This document shows positions 24,132 to 32,498 of a stretch of 64,000 bases of DNA, piece by piece (within the stretch, counting starts at the first letter, position 1; the number at the start of each line of letters is the position of its first letter). A program made the position numbers and the translations under genes. The notes beneath the pieces are model-generated. The model was not told the origin of the DNA, made no database searches, and was given only the letters and a program-made list of their open reading frames with translations. The stretch covers positions 3,720,001-3,784,000 of the forward strand of contig CBDHHE010000001.1 in NCBI GenBank assembly GCA_965263335.1. The letters run 5' to 3'. Source of the DNA: Thermohalobaculum sp965263335 (GTDB lineage Bacteria > Pseudomonadota > Alphaproteobacteria > Rhodobacterales > Rhodobacteraceae).

Positions 24132-26435
24132 ATGAGCAAATTTGGAATCAGCCAGCCGGTGCGCCGGGTTGAGGACGTGCGTTTCCTGCAGGGAAGCGGA
24201 CGGTACATCGAGGACATCACCCGCGTCGGCGAAAAGCGCGCCTGGTTCCTGCGTTCGCCTGTTGCGCACGCTGACTTCACCATCGACGCGTCCGCGGCGA
24301 CCGGGATGCCCGGCGTCTCCATGGTGTTGACAGGCGCAGACCTGGCTGAGGCGATCGACAGCGACATCGACGCCCTCACCCTGCCCAACAGGGACGGGTC
24401 GACATCGGTTCGTCCCCGCCGCCCCATCCTGGCCATCGGCCGCGTGCGCTATGTGGGCGAGCCGGTTGCGTGTGTGATCGCAGACTCGCTTGCCGAGGCG
24501 AAAGACGCGGGCGAGATGATCGAGGTCGAGTACGACGCGCTGCCATGTGTCGTCGAGACCGCACTGGCAGATCAGCCGGGTCAGCCGCAGTTGCACGACG
24601 ACGCCCCCAACAATGTCTGCTTTGACTGGGGGATCGGCGACAGCGAGGCGACCGAGGCGGCCCTCGCGGCGTCGGCCCGCACGGTCACCATGGAGGCGGT
24701 CAACAACCGCGTCATCGTCAACTCGATGGAGACGCGGGGCTGCATTGCCGAGTGGGACGGTCCGAAGCTGCGCTTCCACTATGCCAGTCAGGGTGTGCAC
24801 AAGCTGAAGGAAGAAATGTGCCGCAGGCTGGGCATCTCGCAGGACGACATCGAGGTCTTCACGCCGGATGTCGGCGGCGCCTTCGGGATGAAAAACTTCA
24901 ACTATCCCGAGTACTTCGTCTGTGCACATGCGGCCCGCGAGCTGGGCGCACCGGTCAAATGGATCTCGGATCGTGGTGAGGGGATACTGTCGGACTGCAT
25001 GGGGCGGGACAACATCACGCTCCTGACCATGGGGTTCGACGAGAACCATCGGATCACCGCGTTCAAGACCGAATGCGTCTCGAATCTCGGCGCCTACAAC
25101 TCTCCGTTCGGCGTGATCATGCAGTCGGAGCTCTACAGCCGCGTGCTGACGGGCGTGTATGACATTCAGACCGTGTGGATGGAGGTCAGAGGCGTCTATA
25201 CCAACACGGTCCCGACGGATGCCTACCGTGGCGCGGGTCGGCCCGAAGCGCAGTATGCGCTCGAGCGCTTTATGGATCATGCGGCGCGCGAGCTGGGCCT
25301 GGCCCAGAACGAGCTCCGCCGCATCAACTTCATCCAGCCCGACCAGATGCCCTACAAGACCCCGACGGGCGAGAACTATGATGTGGGCGAGTTCGACCGT
25401 GTACTCGACCGCGGACTGGCCCAGGCGGACTGGGACGGGTTCGAGGCCCGCCGGGCCGAGAGCGCCCGCAATGGCAAGCTGCGCGGCCGTGGGCTTTGCT
25501 ACTACATCGAATCGATTCTCGGCGCACCGAACGAAGTGGCCGACATCGAACTGACCGACGACGGCAGCATCAACCTCTACGTGGGCACGCAGTCCAACGG
25601 CCAGGGACATGAGACCGTCTACGCTCAGGTCCTGCATGAGCGGACCGGAGTCCCGTTCGAGAAAATCAATGTTATCCAAGGCGATAGCGTGCTGATCGCT
25701 GAAGGTGGCGGGACGGGCGGATCGCGCTCGGTGACGACGCAGGCCACGGCAATCAATGGAGCGTCCGACGATCTGATCCAGAAGCTGCGGCCCATTGCGG
25801 AAGAAGCGCTCGAGGTTTCGGGCACCGATCTCACCTGGTCGGACGGCGCCTGGCGTGTCGCCGGGACAGACCGTGCCGTCGATCTGCTGTCGCTTGCCCA
25901 GACGGCACGGGCGACGGGACGTGCCGAACTTGCCCGTCAGCGCACCGAGACCGAGCTGCCCGGACGCTCCTATCCCAATGGCTGCCATGTCGCCGAGGCA
26001 GAGGTCGACCCGGAAACAGGTGTCGCGCAGATCGTAAAGTACTGTGTTGTCGACGATTTCGGGCTTCTGATGAATCCGATGCTGGCCGAGGGGCAGGTCC
26101 ATGGCGGTGTCGCTCAGGGCATCGGGCAGGCCATCACCGAGCATACGGTCTATGACGAGGACGGCCAGCTTCTGACCGCCAGCTTCATGGACTACGCAAT
26201 GCCGCGGGCCGATGACATCCCGATGATGCCGTTCCATTCCGAGCCGGTGCTCTCAACCGCCAACGACATCGGCATGAAGGGCTGTGGCGAGGCCGGAACG
26301 GTGGGCGCGCTGGCGGCGGTCACCAACGCGGTCCTCGATGCGCTCTGGGATCAGGGGGTCCGCAAGGTGGACATGCCTGCAACCCCACTCAGGGTCTGGA
26401 ACTGGCTGCAGGACGCGTCAACCGCCGCCGAGTAG
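24132..26435 (+). CDS. molybdopterin-binding large subunit, xanthine dehydrogenase/CO dehydrogenase family (CoxL form II-like)
   Basis: The protein has 767 residues from ATG 24132, with AGAGGA six bases upstream. The N-terminal domain starts with RVEDVRFLQGSGRYIEDI, typical of CoxL/XdhB proteins. FTPDVGGAFGMKNFNYPEY near residue 250 and TDAYRGAGRPEAQYALER near 363 are cofactor-site motifs. The AYRGAGR loop is that of form II, not the AYxCSFR loop of true CO dehydrogenase. GTQSNGQGHETVYAQ and GGTGGSRSVTTQATA follow, and MKGCGEAGTVGALAAV near the C-terminus holds the catalytic glutamate region. The FAD and iron-sulfur subunits are not adjacent. The substrate could be an aldehyde or an N-heterocycle. 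Maturation should need molybdopterin cytosine dinucleotide. Confidence 0.86.
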   Translation: MSKFGISQPVRRVEDVRFLQGSGRYIEDITRVGEKRAWFLRSPVAHADFTIDASAATGMPGVSMVLTGADLAEAIDSDIDALTLPNRDGSTSVRPRRPILAIGRVRYVGEPVACVIADSLAEAKDAGEMIEVEYDALPCVVETALADQPGQPQLHDDAPNNVCFDWGIGDSEATEAALAASARTVTMEAVNNRVIVNSMETRGCIAEWDGPKLRFHYASQGVHKLKEEMCRRLGISQDDIEVFTPDVGGAFGMKNFNYPEYFVCAHAARELGAPVKWISDRGEGILSDCMGRDNITLLTMGFDENHRITAFKTECVSNLGAYNSPFGVIMQSELYSRVLTGVYDIQTVWMEVRGVYTNTVPTDAYRGAGRPEAQYALERFMDHAARELGLAQNELRRINFIQPDQMPYKTPTGENYDVGEFDRVLDRGLAQADWDGFEARRAESARNGKLRGRGLCYYIESILGAPNEVADIELTDDGSINLYVGTQSNGQGHETVYAQVLHERTGVPFEKINVIQGDSVLIAEGGGTGGSRSVTTQATAINGASDDLIQKLRPIAEEALEVSGTDLTWSDGAWRVAGTDRAVDLLSLAQTARATGRAELARQRTETELPGRSYPNGCHVAEAEVDPETGVAQIVKYCVVDDFGLLMNPMLAEGQVHGGVAQGIGQAITEHTVYDEDGQLLTASFMDYAMPRADDIPMMPFHSEPVLSTANDIGMKGCGEAGTVGALAAVTNAVLDALWDQGVRKVDMPATPLRVWNWLQDASTAAE

Positions 26436-26481
26436 CAGCGCCCGGCCAAGCCTCTGATCATGCGGGACTTTCCCGATACAC

Positions 26482-26508
26482 GGCCCGTGCACATTCCATG
26501 CACGGGCC
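26482..26508. terminator. bidirectional hairpin between CoxL-like and HisD-like genes
   Basis: GGCCCGTGCA (26482-26491) and TGCACGGGCC (26499-26508) make a perfect ten-base stem with a seven-base loop, midway between convergent stops at 26435 and 26570. ATATTC follows on the plus strand. Confidence 0.7.
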
Positions 26509-26569
26509 ATATTCAAACCGTTTCACTCAAGAATGCGGTGCGCGGGCACAGCACGCTGCCCGACCGGGC

Positions 26570-27889
26570 CTAGCTTTCGAGCCGGCTCGCCGGCGTGTAG
26601 GGCGCGACGTTGCGGCCACCCAGACGGCGCACGCGGACATTGGCCTGCTCGGCGTGGCCTGCGAAGCCTTCCATCATCGAGAGCCGCGAGCAGTACTCGC
26701 CCACCTTCACAGACGCCTCGTCGGTGAGCACCTTCTGGTAGGTGCAGGTCTTGAGGAACTTTCCGACCCAGAGCCCGCCCGTGTAGCGCGCCGCCTTCTT
26801 GGTCGGCAGCGTGTGGTTCGTCCCGATGACCTTGTCGCCGTATGAGACGTTCGTGCGCGGACCGAGGAACAGCGCTCCGTAATTCGTCATCTTCTCGAGG
26901 AACCAGTCGTCGCGGTCGGTCATCACTTGCACGTGCTCGGAGGCGATGTCGTCGGCGACCGTGACCATCTCGTCGTAGTCCTCGGCGACAATCACCTGGC
27001 CGTACTCCTGCCAGGCCGTGCGTGCGGTTTCACCGGTGGGCATCTCCTCGAGCAGCCGTTCGATCTCGGTCATCGTCTCGCGCGCGAGCTTTTCCGAGTT
27101 CGTCAGCAGGACGGCCGGCGAGGTCGGTCCGTGCTCGGCCTGGCCCAGCAGGTCGATGGCGCAGAGCTCTCCGTCGACGGTCTCGTCGGCGATCACCAGC
27201 GTCTCGGTCGGTCCGGCGAAAAGATCGATCCCGACGCGACCGAAAAGCTGGCGCTTGGCTTCGGCGACGAAGGCATTGCCCGGGCCCACGAGCATGTCGA
27301 TCGGGTCGATCGTTGCCGTGCCGAGCGCCATCGCCCCGACCGCTTGGATGCCGCCCAGCATGTAGATTTCGTCGGCACCCGCGAGGTGCTGTGCCGCGAC
27401 AATGGCCGGCACCGGCTTGCCTTCCCAGGGCGGCGCGCATGTGACCACGCGCGGGACGCCGGCGACGTTGGCGGTGACGATCGACATCTGGGCTGCCGCG
27501 ATGATCGGGTAGCGCCCGCCGGGCACATAGCAGCCGGCGGCATTCACCGGCACGTGCTTGTGTCCGAGGATCACGCCGGGCAGGGTCTCGCGTTCGACCG
27601 GCTGCATCGACTCCTTCTGGATTTCCGCGAAGTTGCGCACCTGGCTCTGCGCGAAGCGGATGTCCTCGAGATCGGCCTCGTCAACCTGGGCTATGCAGGC
27701 TTCCACCTCTTCGGGGGACAGGCGATAGGTTTCGCGCTCGACATTGTCGAAGCGCACGGCCATTTCGCGCACCGCCTCGTCGCCACGATAGGCGATGTCG
27801 GCGAGGGCCTTTTCGACGATCGTGCGGACTTGTGCGTCGTTTTCGGCGATGTCCTCGGCGGCTTTGCCGTCCTTGAGTATGCGTGCCAT
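26570..27889 (-). CDS. histidinol dehydrogenase-family dehydrogenase (HisD/HpsN-like), probably not HisD
   Basis: The protein has 439 residues from ATG 27889, with GGGGAAG seven bases upstream. The frame stays open far upstream, but those codons are antisense to the OmpA-like gene. Family motifs: GCYVPGGRYPIIAAAQMS near 133, LVGPGNAFVAEAKRQLFGRVG near 200, GQAEHGPTSPAVLL near 248 with zinc ligands, GTNHTLPTKKAARYTGGLW near 355 and MEGFAGHAEQANVR near 405 with the last zinc histidine. The YTGGL...K segment replaces the usual histidinol-specific ending and is seen in sulfopropanediol dehydrogenase HpsN and relatives. An NAD-dependent oxidation of a small polar alcohol is likely. No other histidine genes are nearby. 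Last gene of a four-gene leftward group. Confidence 0.8.
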   Translation of the reverse strand: MARILKDGKAAEDIAENDAQVRTIVEKALADIAYRGDEAVREMAVRFDNVERETYRLSPEEVEACIAQVDEADLEDIRFAQSQVRNFAEIQKESMQPVERETLPGVILGHKHVPVNAAGCYVPGGRYPIIAAAQMSIVTANVAGVPRVVTCAPPWEGKPVPAIVAAQHLAGADEIYMLGGIQAVGAMALGTATIDPIDMLVGPGNAFVAEAKRQLFGRVGIDLFAGPTETLVIADETVDGELCAIDLLGQAEHGPTSPAVLLTNSEKLARETMTEIERLLEEMPTGETARTAWQEYGQVIVAEDYDEMVTVADDIASEHVQVMTDRDDWFLEKMTNYGALFLGPRTNVSYGDKVIGTNHTLPTKKAARYTGGLWVGKFLKTCTYQKVLTDEASVKVGEYCSRLSMMEGFAGHAEQANVRVRRLGGRNVAPYTPASRLES

Positions 27890-27972
27890 GTTCTTCCCCA
27901 GCTGTCGCGCCGTCGCTGCGGCGATCGCGCGTCGATGCCGGAACTCGCGCCTATTGTCCAGCGGAACCGCGC

Positions 27973-28908
27973 TCAGCGCAGGACCAGTTCGACGCGCCGG
28001 TTCAGCGCACGTCCGCCCTGGGATGCATTCGATGTGACAGGCGCCAGAAAACCGACGCCATGCGCATCCAGTCGGTTCGCACCGACACCGCGTTCGATCA
28101 GCGTATCGCGCACGGCCTCCGCCCGGCGTTTCGACAGCTCCAGATTGGCCTCGAGCGAGCCTTCGTTGTCGCTGTGGCCGACCACGATGACCGAGATCTC
28201 CTCGTTGCGCGTCATCAGCCGGGCCAGCATGTCGAGCGCCTGGGACGAACTCTCGGTGAGCTGGGCGCCGCCGACCGAGAAGTCGAGACCTTCCACCCGC
28301 ACATGGCCCCGCTCGAGCAACGCTTCGTGCAGCACCCGTTCCTCCGATGGCAGGATCAGCGTCTCGGGCTGGGTTACGGCCGCCTCCTGCACAACCAGCG
28401 TGGTCGGCGGCTCGCCCGGACCGATCATCACGGTCTGGATGTAGATGGTGCCGAGGACGCGGGTGACCAGGATCGAGGCCGCCAGCCGTTCGGCGGGTTT
28501 CTCGGCGGTCAGCTGCACGAAATCGGTGGCGTCCATCTGCATGCCCGGCGCCGGGAGGATGGCCGCGCCGAAGCGAAAGTCGAAGCCGCCGCAAGCCTCG
28601 GCGCTGCAGTCGAGAATGGGCGTGAAGCTCTGCTCCGAGAGCCAGCTGCGGTAGTTCTCGGCGATGGTCGTGGTGGTCGCACTCGGATCGTCCAGTCTGA
28701 AGGCCGACCAGACGATGCGCCCCTCGATGGCGCGGGTGCCGTGCTGGTCGGCCGTGAACGGTGCGACGGGAAGCGCGTACCTATCGAACGCGCGTTCCGA
28801 ATGTGCGGACTGACGGGCGCCCTCGGGCGCACCCGGATCAGGCAAGGATTGGCCGAGTGCGGGGCCGCCGGCGAGTGCAAGCGCCAGGCCGAGCCAGGTC
28901 AGTCTCAT
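27973..28908 (-). CDS. OmpA-family cell-envelope protein
   Basis: The protein has 311 residues from ATG 28908. The N-terminus is a Sec signal peptide (RLTWLGLALALAGGPALG, cut before QSLPD). The middle part (about 30-190) has no recognised domain. The C-terminal 115 residues form an OmpA-like peptidoglycan-binding domain: SVIVVGHSDNEGSLEANLEL, then SKRRAEAVRDTLIERGVGANR with the conserved arginine, and GGRALNRRVELVL at the end. It probably anchors the outer membrane or periplasmic material to the wall. The gap to the upstream AhpD-like gene is 3 bases and to the downstream dehydrogenase gene 83 bases, so an operon is likely. Confidence 0.87.
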   Translation of the reverse strand: MRLTWLGLALALAGGPALGQSLPDPGAPEGARQSAHSERAFDRYALPVAPFTADQHGTRAIEGRIVWSAFRLDDPSATTTTIAENYRSWLSEQSFTPILDCSAEACGGFDFRFGAAILPAPGMQMDATDFVQLTAEKPAERLAASILVTRVLGTIYIQTVMIGPGEPPTTLVVQEAAVTQPETLILPSEERVLHEALLERGHVRVEGLDFSVGGAQLTESSSQALDMLARLMTRNEEISVIVVGHSDNEGSLEANLELSKRRAEAVRDTLIERGVGANRLDAHGVGFLAPVTSNASQGGRALNRRVELVLR

Positions 28909-28911
28909 CGC

Positions 28912-29478
28912 TCAACGTCCTCGCGCCATGGCGTGATAGTCCGGGTTGGGCTGCATCTCCAGCGCGCTCGCCATCCGGTTCGACATGTTGAAGAACGCGG
29001 CGATCGCGACCACGTCCCAGATGTCCTCTTCGCTCAGCCCCGCATCGCGCAACGCCTGCCGGTCGGCCTCGGTCACAGTGGCGCTCGACAGCGTGATCTT
29101 CTCGGCGAAAGTGAGGATCGAATGCCCGCGGTGATCGAGCGGCGCAGCCCGCCAGTTCATCACCAGCGCCTCGCCGAGCGCGGGATCGTTGGACAGCATG
29201 CGCACCTGCGCCCCGTGGGCCACCTGGCAGTACCAGCAGCGGTTCTGGGCCGAGACGGCAACCGCGATCATCTCGCGTTCAAGCTTGCTGAGCCCGCTCT
29301 CGCCCAGCATCAGATCGTTGTACATCAGGCTGAACGCCCGGAGTTTCTCCGGCCGGTGAGCATAGGCGACCAGCACATTCGGGATCAGCCCGAGCTTTGC
29401 CATGCACTTGTCGAACAGCTCGGCCACGTCATCGGGCAGCGGCTCGGGAAGAGACAGCTCGAGTGCGGTCGGACCCAT
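28912..29478 (-). CDS. AhpD-like/carboxymuconolactone decarboxylase family peroxidase-related protein
   Basis: The protein has 188 residues from ATG 29478. The redox motif NRCWYCQVAHG (C-x-x-C-x-x-x-H) near residue 80 is the active site of AhpD-type alkylhydroperoxidases. KLGLIPNVLVAYAHRPEKL before it and LTFAEKITLSSATVTEAD, DVVAIAAFFNMSNRMAS after it match the peroxidase-related subfamily (all-helical fold). It may reduce organic peroxides with thiols, or act in a lyase-type reaction as some relatives do. It is 16 bases downstream of the GNAT gene and 3 bases upstream of the OmpA-like gene. Confidence 0.88.
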   Translation of the reverse strand: MGPTALELSLPEPLPDDVAELFDKCMAKLGLIPNVLVAYAHRPEKLRAFSLMYNDLMLGESGLSKLEREMIAVAVSAQNRCWYCQVAHGAQVRMLSNDPALGEALVMNWRAAPLDHRGHSILTFAEKITLSSATVTEADRQALRDAGLSEEDIWDVVAIAAFFNMSNRMASALEMQPNPDYHAMARGR

Positions 29479-29494
29479 GGCGCGCTCCTCGCAG

Positions 29495-30232
29495 TCAGGG
29501 GGTGGCGGCGACCCGGTAGTGGTAGCGTCCCACGCGCGTCATGCCCAGCTTCTCGTAGAGCGCACGCGCCGGGGCGTTGGCTTCGGTGACCGCAAGGGTC
29601 AACCAGCGCGCGCCGTGGCGTGTGGCGAACCGTGCCGCGGCCTCCATCAGCAGAACCGCGGCACCGCGGCGCCGGAAGGAGACCAGAACCTCGATGGCAT
29701 GGATCATCGCCACATCCCCGTCGACCGCGACAAAGGCCGCGCCACAGGCCCGGTCTTCGCTGCGCGACATCAGCCGCGCGGAGGGCACTGTTGTGCGCTC
29801 CATGATTGCCTGCCGGGCCGGGCCGATGCCACCGGCCTCCCAAATCTCGGCCATTCTCGCCGGCGTCATGGCGGCGGTGTAGGATTGTGCGAGGCGGCTG
29901 CCGTCGCCGGTCAGGCCCGCTGCGGGCGCCGCATAGAGCGCGACCGGATCGACCTGAGCGTAACCGTCCTCACCGAGGCGGGTGTCGAGCGCGTCCTCTC
30001 CCGGGATCAGCCGGAACATCGGCGTCTGGTTCCAGGCCCGCATCGCCTCGGCGGCATCCTTGGGATCGCCTTCGGGTTGGGCCACGGACGCGGCAGAGAC
30101 GCGTTTGCCACCGCCGGCGCCACGGCGCAGCACCCAGGCGCCCTTGGTGATCATCTCGGCGGGCGGCCATGTGGCATCGATCGCCGACATGATGCGGGCG
30201 CTGTCTGGCGGAGCTTCGGCTGTGGCGTTCAT
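29495..30232 (-). CDS. GNAT family N-acetyltransferase
   Basis: The protein has 245 residues from ATG 30232; a second in-frame ATG at 30256 is possible, and neither has a strong ribosome site. The N-terminal 100 residues are of a type often seen in two-part GNAT proteins (IDATWPPAEMITKGAWVLRR). The acetyl-CoA site is in the C-terminal half: IHAIEVLVSFRRRGAAVLLM with the R-R-x-G-A loop, then WLTLAVTEANAPARALYEKL and GMTRVGRYHYR, all standard GNAT motifs A and B. The substrate is unknown. First gene of the group GNAT, AhpD-like, OmpA, HisD-like. Confidence 0.82.
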   Translation of the reverse strand: MNATAEAPPDSARIMSAIDATWPPAEMITKGAWVLRRGAGGGKRVSAASVAQPEGDPKDAAEAMRAWNQTPMFRLIPGEDALDTRLGEDGYAQVDPVALYAAPAAGLTGDGSRLAQSYTAAMTPARMAEIWEAGGIGPARQAIMERTTVPSARLMSRSEDRACGAAFVAVDGDVAMIHAIEVLVSFRRRGAAVLLMEAAARFATRHGARWLTLAVTEANAPARALYEKLGMTRVGRYHYRVAATP

Positions 30233-30302
30233 CTCGTTTCCCGTGGTCACGGGCATTGCTTAGAACGCGGCCGCCGCCCGCCGCAAGGGCCGTGGCGCCT
30301 GC

Positions 30303-32273
30303 TCAGTTCGCACCGGGCTTGGCGCCCTCGTTGTAGAAGTCCTCGAGTGCCGCGATCGTCGCCGGTCCGAAGTCGCCATCGATGGCGCCGGTGTAGTATC
30401 CGCCATCCCGGAGCATTGTCTGGATGGCCTTTCGCGTGCCCTCCTCGAACTTCTCGGGCTGCGTGGTCATCCGCTCGAGGGTGTAGGCATGCCCCGAGCT
30501 CAGCGCTGTGGCATACCACTTTGCCGCCTCGTCGGTGTTCTTTTCGACACCATTGCCGCGTTCGAAAAGCTCACCCATGTTCTTGATCGCCCAGACATCG
30601 CCTGCATCGACAGCCTTGCGGTACCAGCGCATCGCCTCCTGGAAGTCTTTCTCCACGCCCTGGCCCTTGGCGTAGTAAAACCCGATCCGGTTCAGCGCGG
30701 GCGAGATGCCGAAGTCTGCGGCCTGGCGGAACCATTTGAGCGCTTCGGTGTAGTCCTGCTCCACCCCTTCGCCGTCCTCATAGAGACGACCGATCGAGTA
30801 GAACGACCACGGGTGATCGAGTTCGGCTGCCATGCGATACCAGTCCATCGCCTTGGCGAAGTCCTGGGGAACGCCCTGGCCGCGGGCATGCATCTTGGCA
30901 AGCTCGTGCATGGCGATGGGCAGACCTTTGTCGGCAGCCTGGGTATGCCAGCGGATTGCCTCGCTGTAGTCCTGCGGGACGCCCTGGCCGTCGCGATGCA
31001 GATAGGCCAGCGTGCTCATGGCCATCGGATAGCCCATGTCGATGGCGCGGTTGTACCAGATCCTGGCCGCCTCGAAGTCCTCTTCGACGCGGTAGGCGCG
31101 CCCGAGCTGGAAGGCGAACCGCGGGGTTGCCGGGTAGGCATCGGTCGCCCGGCGGCAGGCGGCAATGGCCTCGCGCGGCGCGATTGATGTGTAGTACACG
31201 CCCTCGGTCGTGCCGCCCGGATCTTCGGGGTGGCCTGCGAGATAGTCGCAATCGTGCGCGGCAGGCACCTCGACCTCGCGGGCTGTGTCGTCGATGGTGA
31301 CCTCCTGCCCGGTGGTAAGCTGCGCCAGCGCCGAGCGGGCGAGGACCACGTGGAAGTCGTCATCCTCGTGCCCGTGCCGTGCCAGGAAGGCGCGCCACGC
31401 GGCATCGGTTCCGATCTCCTTCACAAGGGTGAAGTCGGCCTTGATCGGGCTCTCCTGATCAGGCGCAGGTGCGAGCACGAGATTGGCTTGTGCCTCGGGA
31501 GAGAAGTGAAACTCACCGATGAGTTCGTCGTAGTAGGCGGGTGTCTGCGGGTGGGCCACCGACATTGCGAGGCGGCGCACATCGCGGCGCAGCTCGACCG
31601 CCAGCGCACGAACGCCTAGGCCGGGTCGCTCGAGAAGCGGGATCAGCGAGCGGGTGAAGACCGAGTTCGGGTCCGGATCACTGTCATGCAGCCGATCCAG
31701 CGCCAGCTGCCCCGCGCCGGCCGAGAAGATCACGAAGGTGCCTTCCGGCGCTGCAATGCGCCCGAGGCCGCGGGTGCGTCCGAGGCTGCGCGTGTTGCCG
31801 AGCGAGAACGGATTCTCGCGACAGGCATCGACGATCGCCAGGCTGATCCGTGCCCCGCTGCTCCGGAGCCGGTCGAGTGCGTGGCTCAGGCCGATGGATT
31901 CGGTTTTCAGATAGTTGGCCTGCGAAAGATCCACCTGCGGAATGTCCACGGGCAGCAGATAATTCTCGCCGTCGATCTCGACGCCATGCCCCGCATAGAA
32001 CATCAGCGCGACGTCGCCTTCTTCCAGCTGTGCTGCGAACTCTTCGATGTAGCGGTTCATCGAGCGCCGGTCCGCGTCGGTGATCGAGGTGACCTCGAAG
32101 CCCAGACGGGTCAGGTTGCTCGCGATGCTCTCTGCATCGTTCACCGCTTTCTGCAGCGGCATGACCTCCTTGTAGCTGTCGTTTCCGATGACGAGGGCCA
32201 CCCGTCGCTCGGCGAGAGCCGGCAGTGCTGCGAGGGAGAGCAACGCGGCAAGGATCAGGGTGAATAGACGCAT
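30303..32273 (-). CDS. secreted caspase-like (metacaspase) protein with Sel1 repeats and a peptidoglycan-binding-like C-terminus
   Basis: The protein has 656 residues from ATG 32273 and a Sec signal peptide (RLFTLILAALLSLAALPALA). Residues 23-250 are a peptidase C14 (caspase p20) domain: RRVALVIGNDSYKEVMPL, catalytic histidine H96 in MFYAGHGVEI and catalytic cysteine C151 in AIVDACRENPF. A linker with an isolated TPR-like part follows (about 350-420). Then come at least five Sel1-like repeats of about 36 residues (for example GQGVPQDYSEAIRWHTQAAD), and finally a segment IQTMLRDGGYYTGAIDGDFG resembling peptidoglycan-binding domain 1. Both catalytic residues are intact, so an arginine/lysine-specific periplasmic protease is plausible. 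No partner is encoded next to it. Confidence 0.87.
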   Translation of the reverse strand: MRLFTLILAALLSLAALPALAERRVALVIGNDSYKEVMPLQKAVNDAESIASNLTRLGFEVTSITDADRRSMNRYIEEFAAQLEEGDVALMFYAGHGVEIDGENYLLPVDIPQVDLSQANYLKTESIGLSHALDRLRSSGARISLAIVDACRENPFSLGNTRSLGRTRGLGRIAAPEGTFVIFSAGAGQLALDRLHDSDPDPNSVFTRSLIPLLERPGLGVRALAVELRRDVRRLAMSVAHPQTPAYYDELIGEFHFSPEAQANLVLAPAPDQESPIKADFTLVKEIGTDAAWRAFLARHGHEDDDFHVVLARSALAQLTTGQEVTIDDTAREVEVPAAHDCDYLAGHPEDPGGTTEGVYYTSIAPREAIAACRRATDAYPATPRFAFQLGRAYRVEEDFEAARIWYNRAIDMGYPMAMSTLAYLHRDGQGVPQDYSEAIRWHTQAADKGLPIAMHELAKMHARGQGVPQDFAKAMDWYRMAAELDHPWSFYSIGRLYEDGEGVEQDYTEALKWFRQAADFGISPALNRIGFYYAKGQGVEKDFQEAMRWYRKAVDAGDVWAIKNMGELFERGNGVEKNTDEAAKWYATALSSGHAYTLERMTTQPEKFEEGTRKAIQTMLRDGGYYTGAIDGDFGPATIAALEDFYNEGAKPGAN

Positions 32274-32440
32274 GACCGAATCCCAGAAAGTGACGACCCC
32301 GTTGAGTCTACGTCACCTTCCGCGCGAATTGAACCACGTGGGCTGACGCCCAGGTCAAGGTTTCGTCATCCATCGGATTGCGTGGCATTCGCCTCGGCCC
32401 CCGGTCCGCTGAGTTTCCGGAACGGGGCGTCGATAATTGT

Positions 32441-32477
32441 GCGCGCCGGCACCGCCTTCTGGCAGATGCCGGCGCGC
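32441..32477 (-). terminator. hairpin after the methyltransferase gene
   Basis: GCGCGCCGGCA (32441-32451) and TGCCGGCGCGC (32467-32477) form an eleven-base perfect stem with a 15-base loop that can pair further. It is 22 bases beyond the methyltransferase stop in the leftward direction and is followed there by ACAATTATCG. Confidence 0.6.
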
Positions 32478-32498
32478 GGGTCGCCCCAACTCAATGAC

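Noticed and set aside
24087..26237. 716-codon minus-strand open frame inside the CoxL-like gene
   Set aside because: Antisense shadow caused by codon bias. No motif, and the plus-strand protein is complete.
27890..28594. In-frame extension of the HisD-like gene into the OmpA-like gene
   Set aside because: The translated extension is basic, low-complexity and lies in another frame of the clearly coding OmpA-like gene. The ATG at 27889 has a ribosome site and fits the family start.
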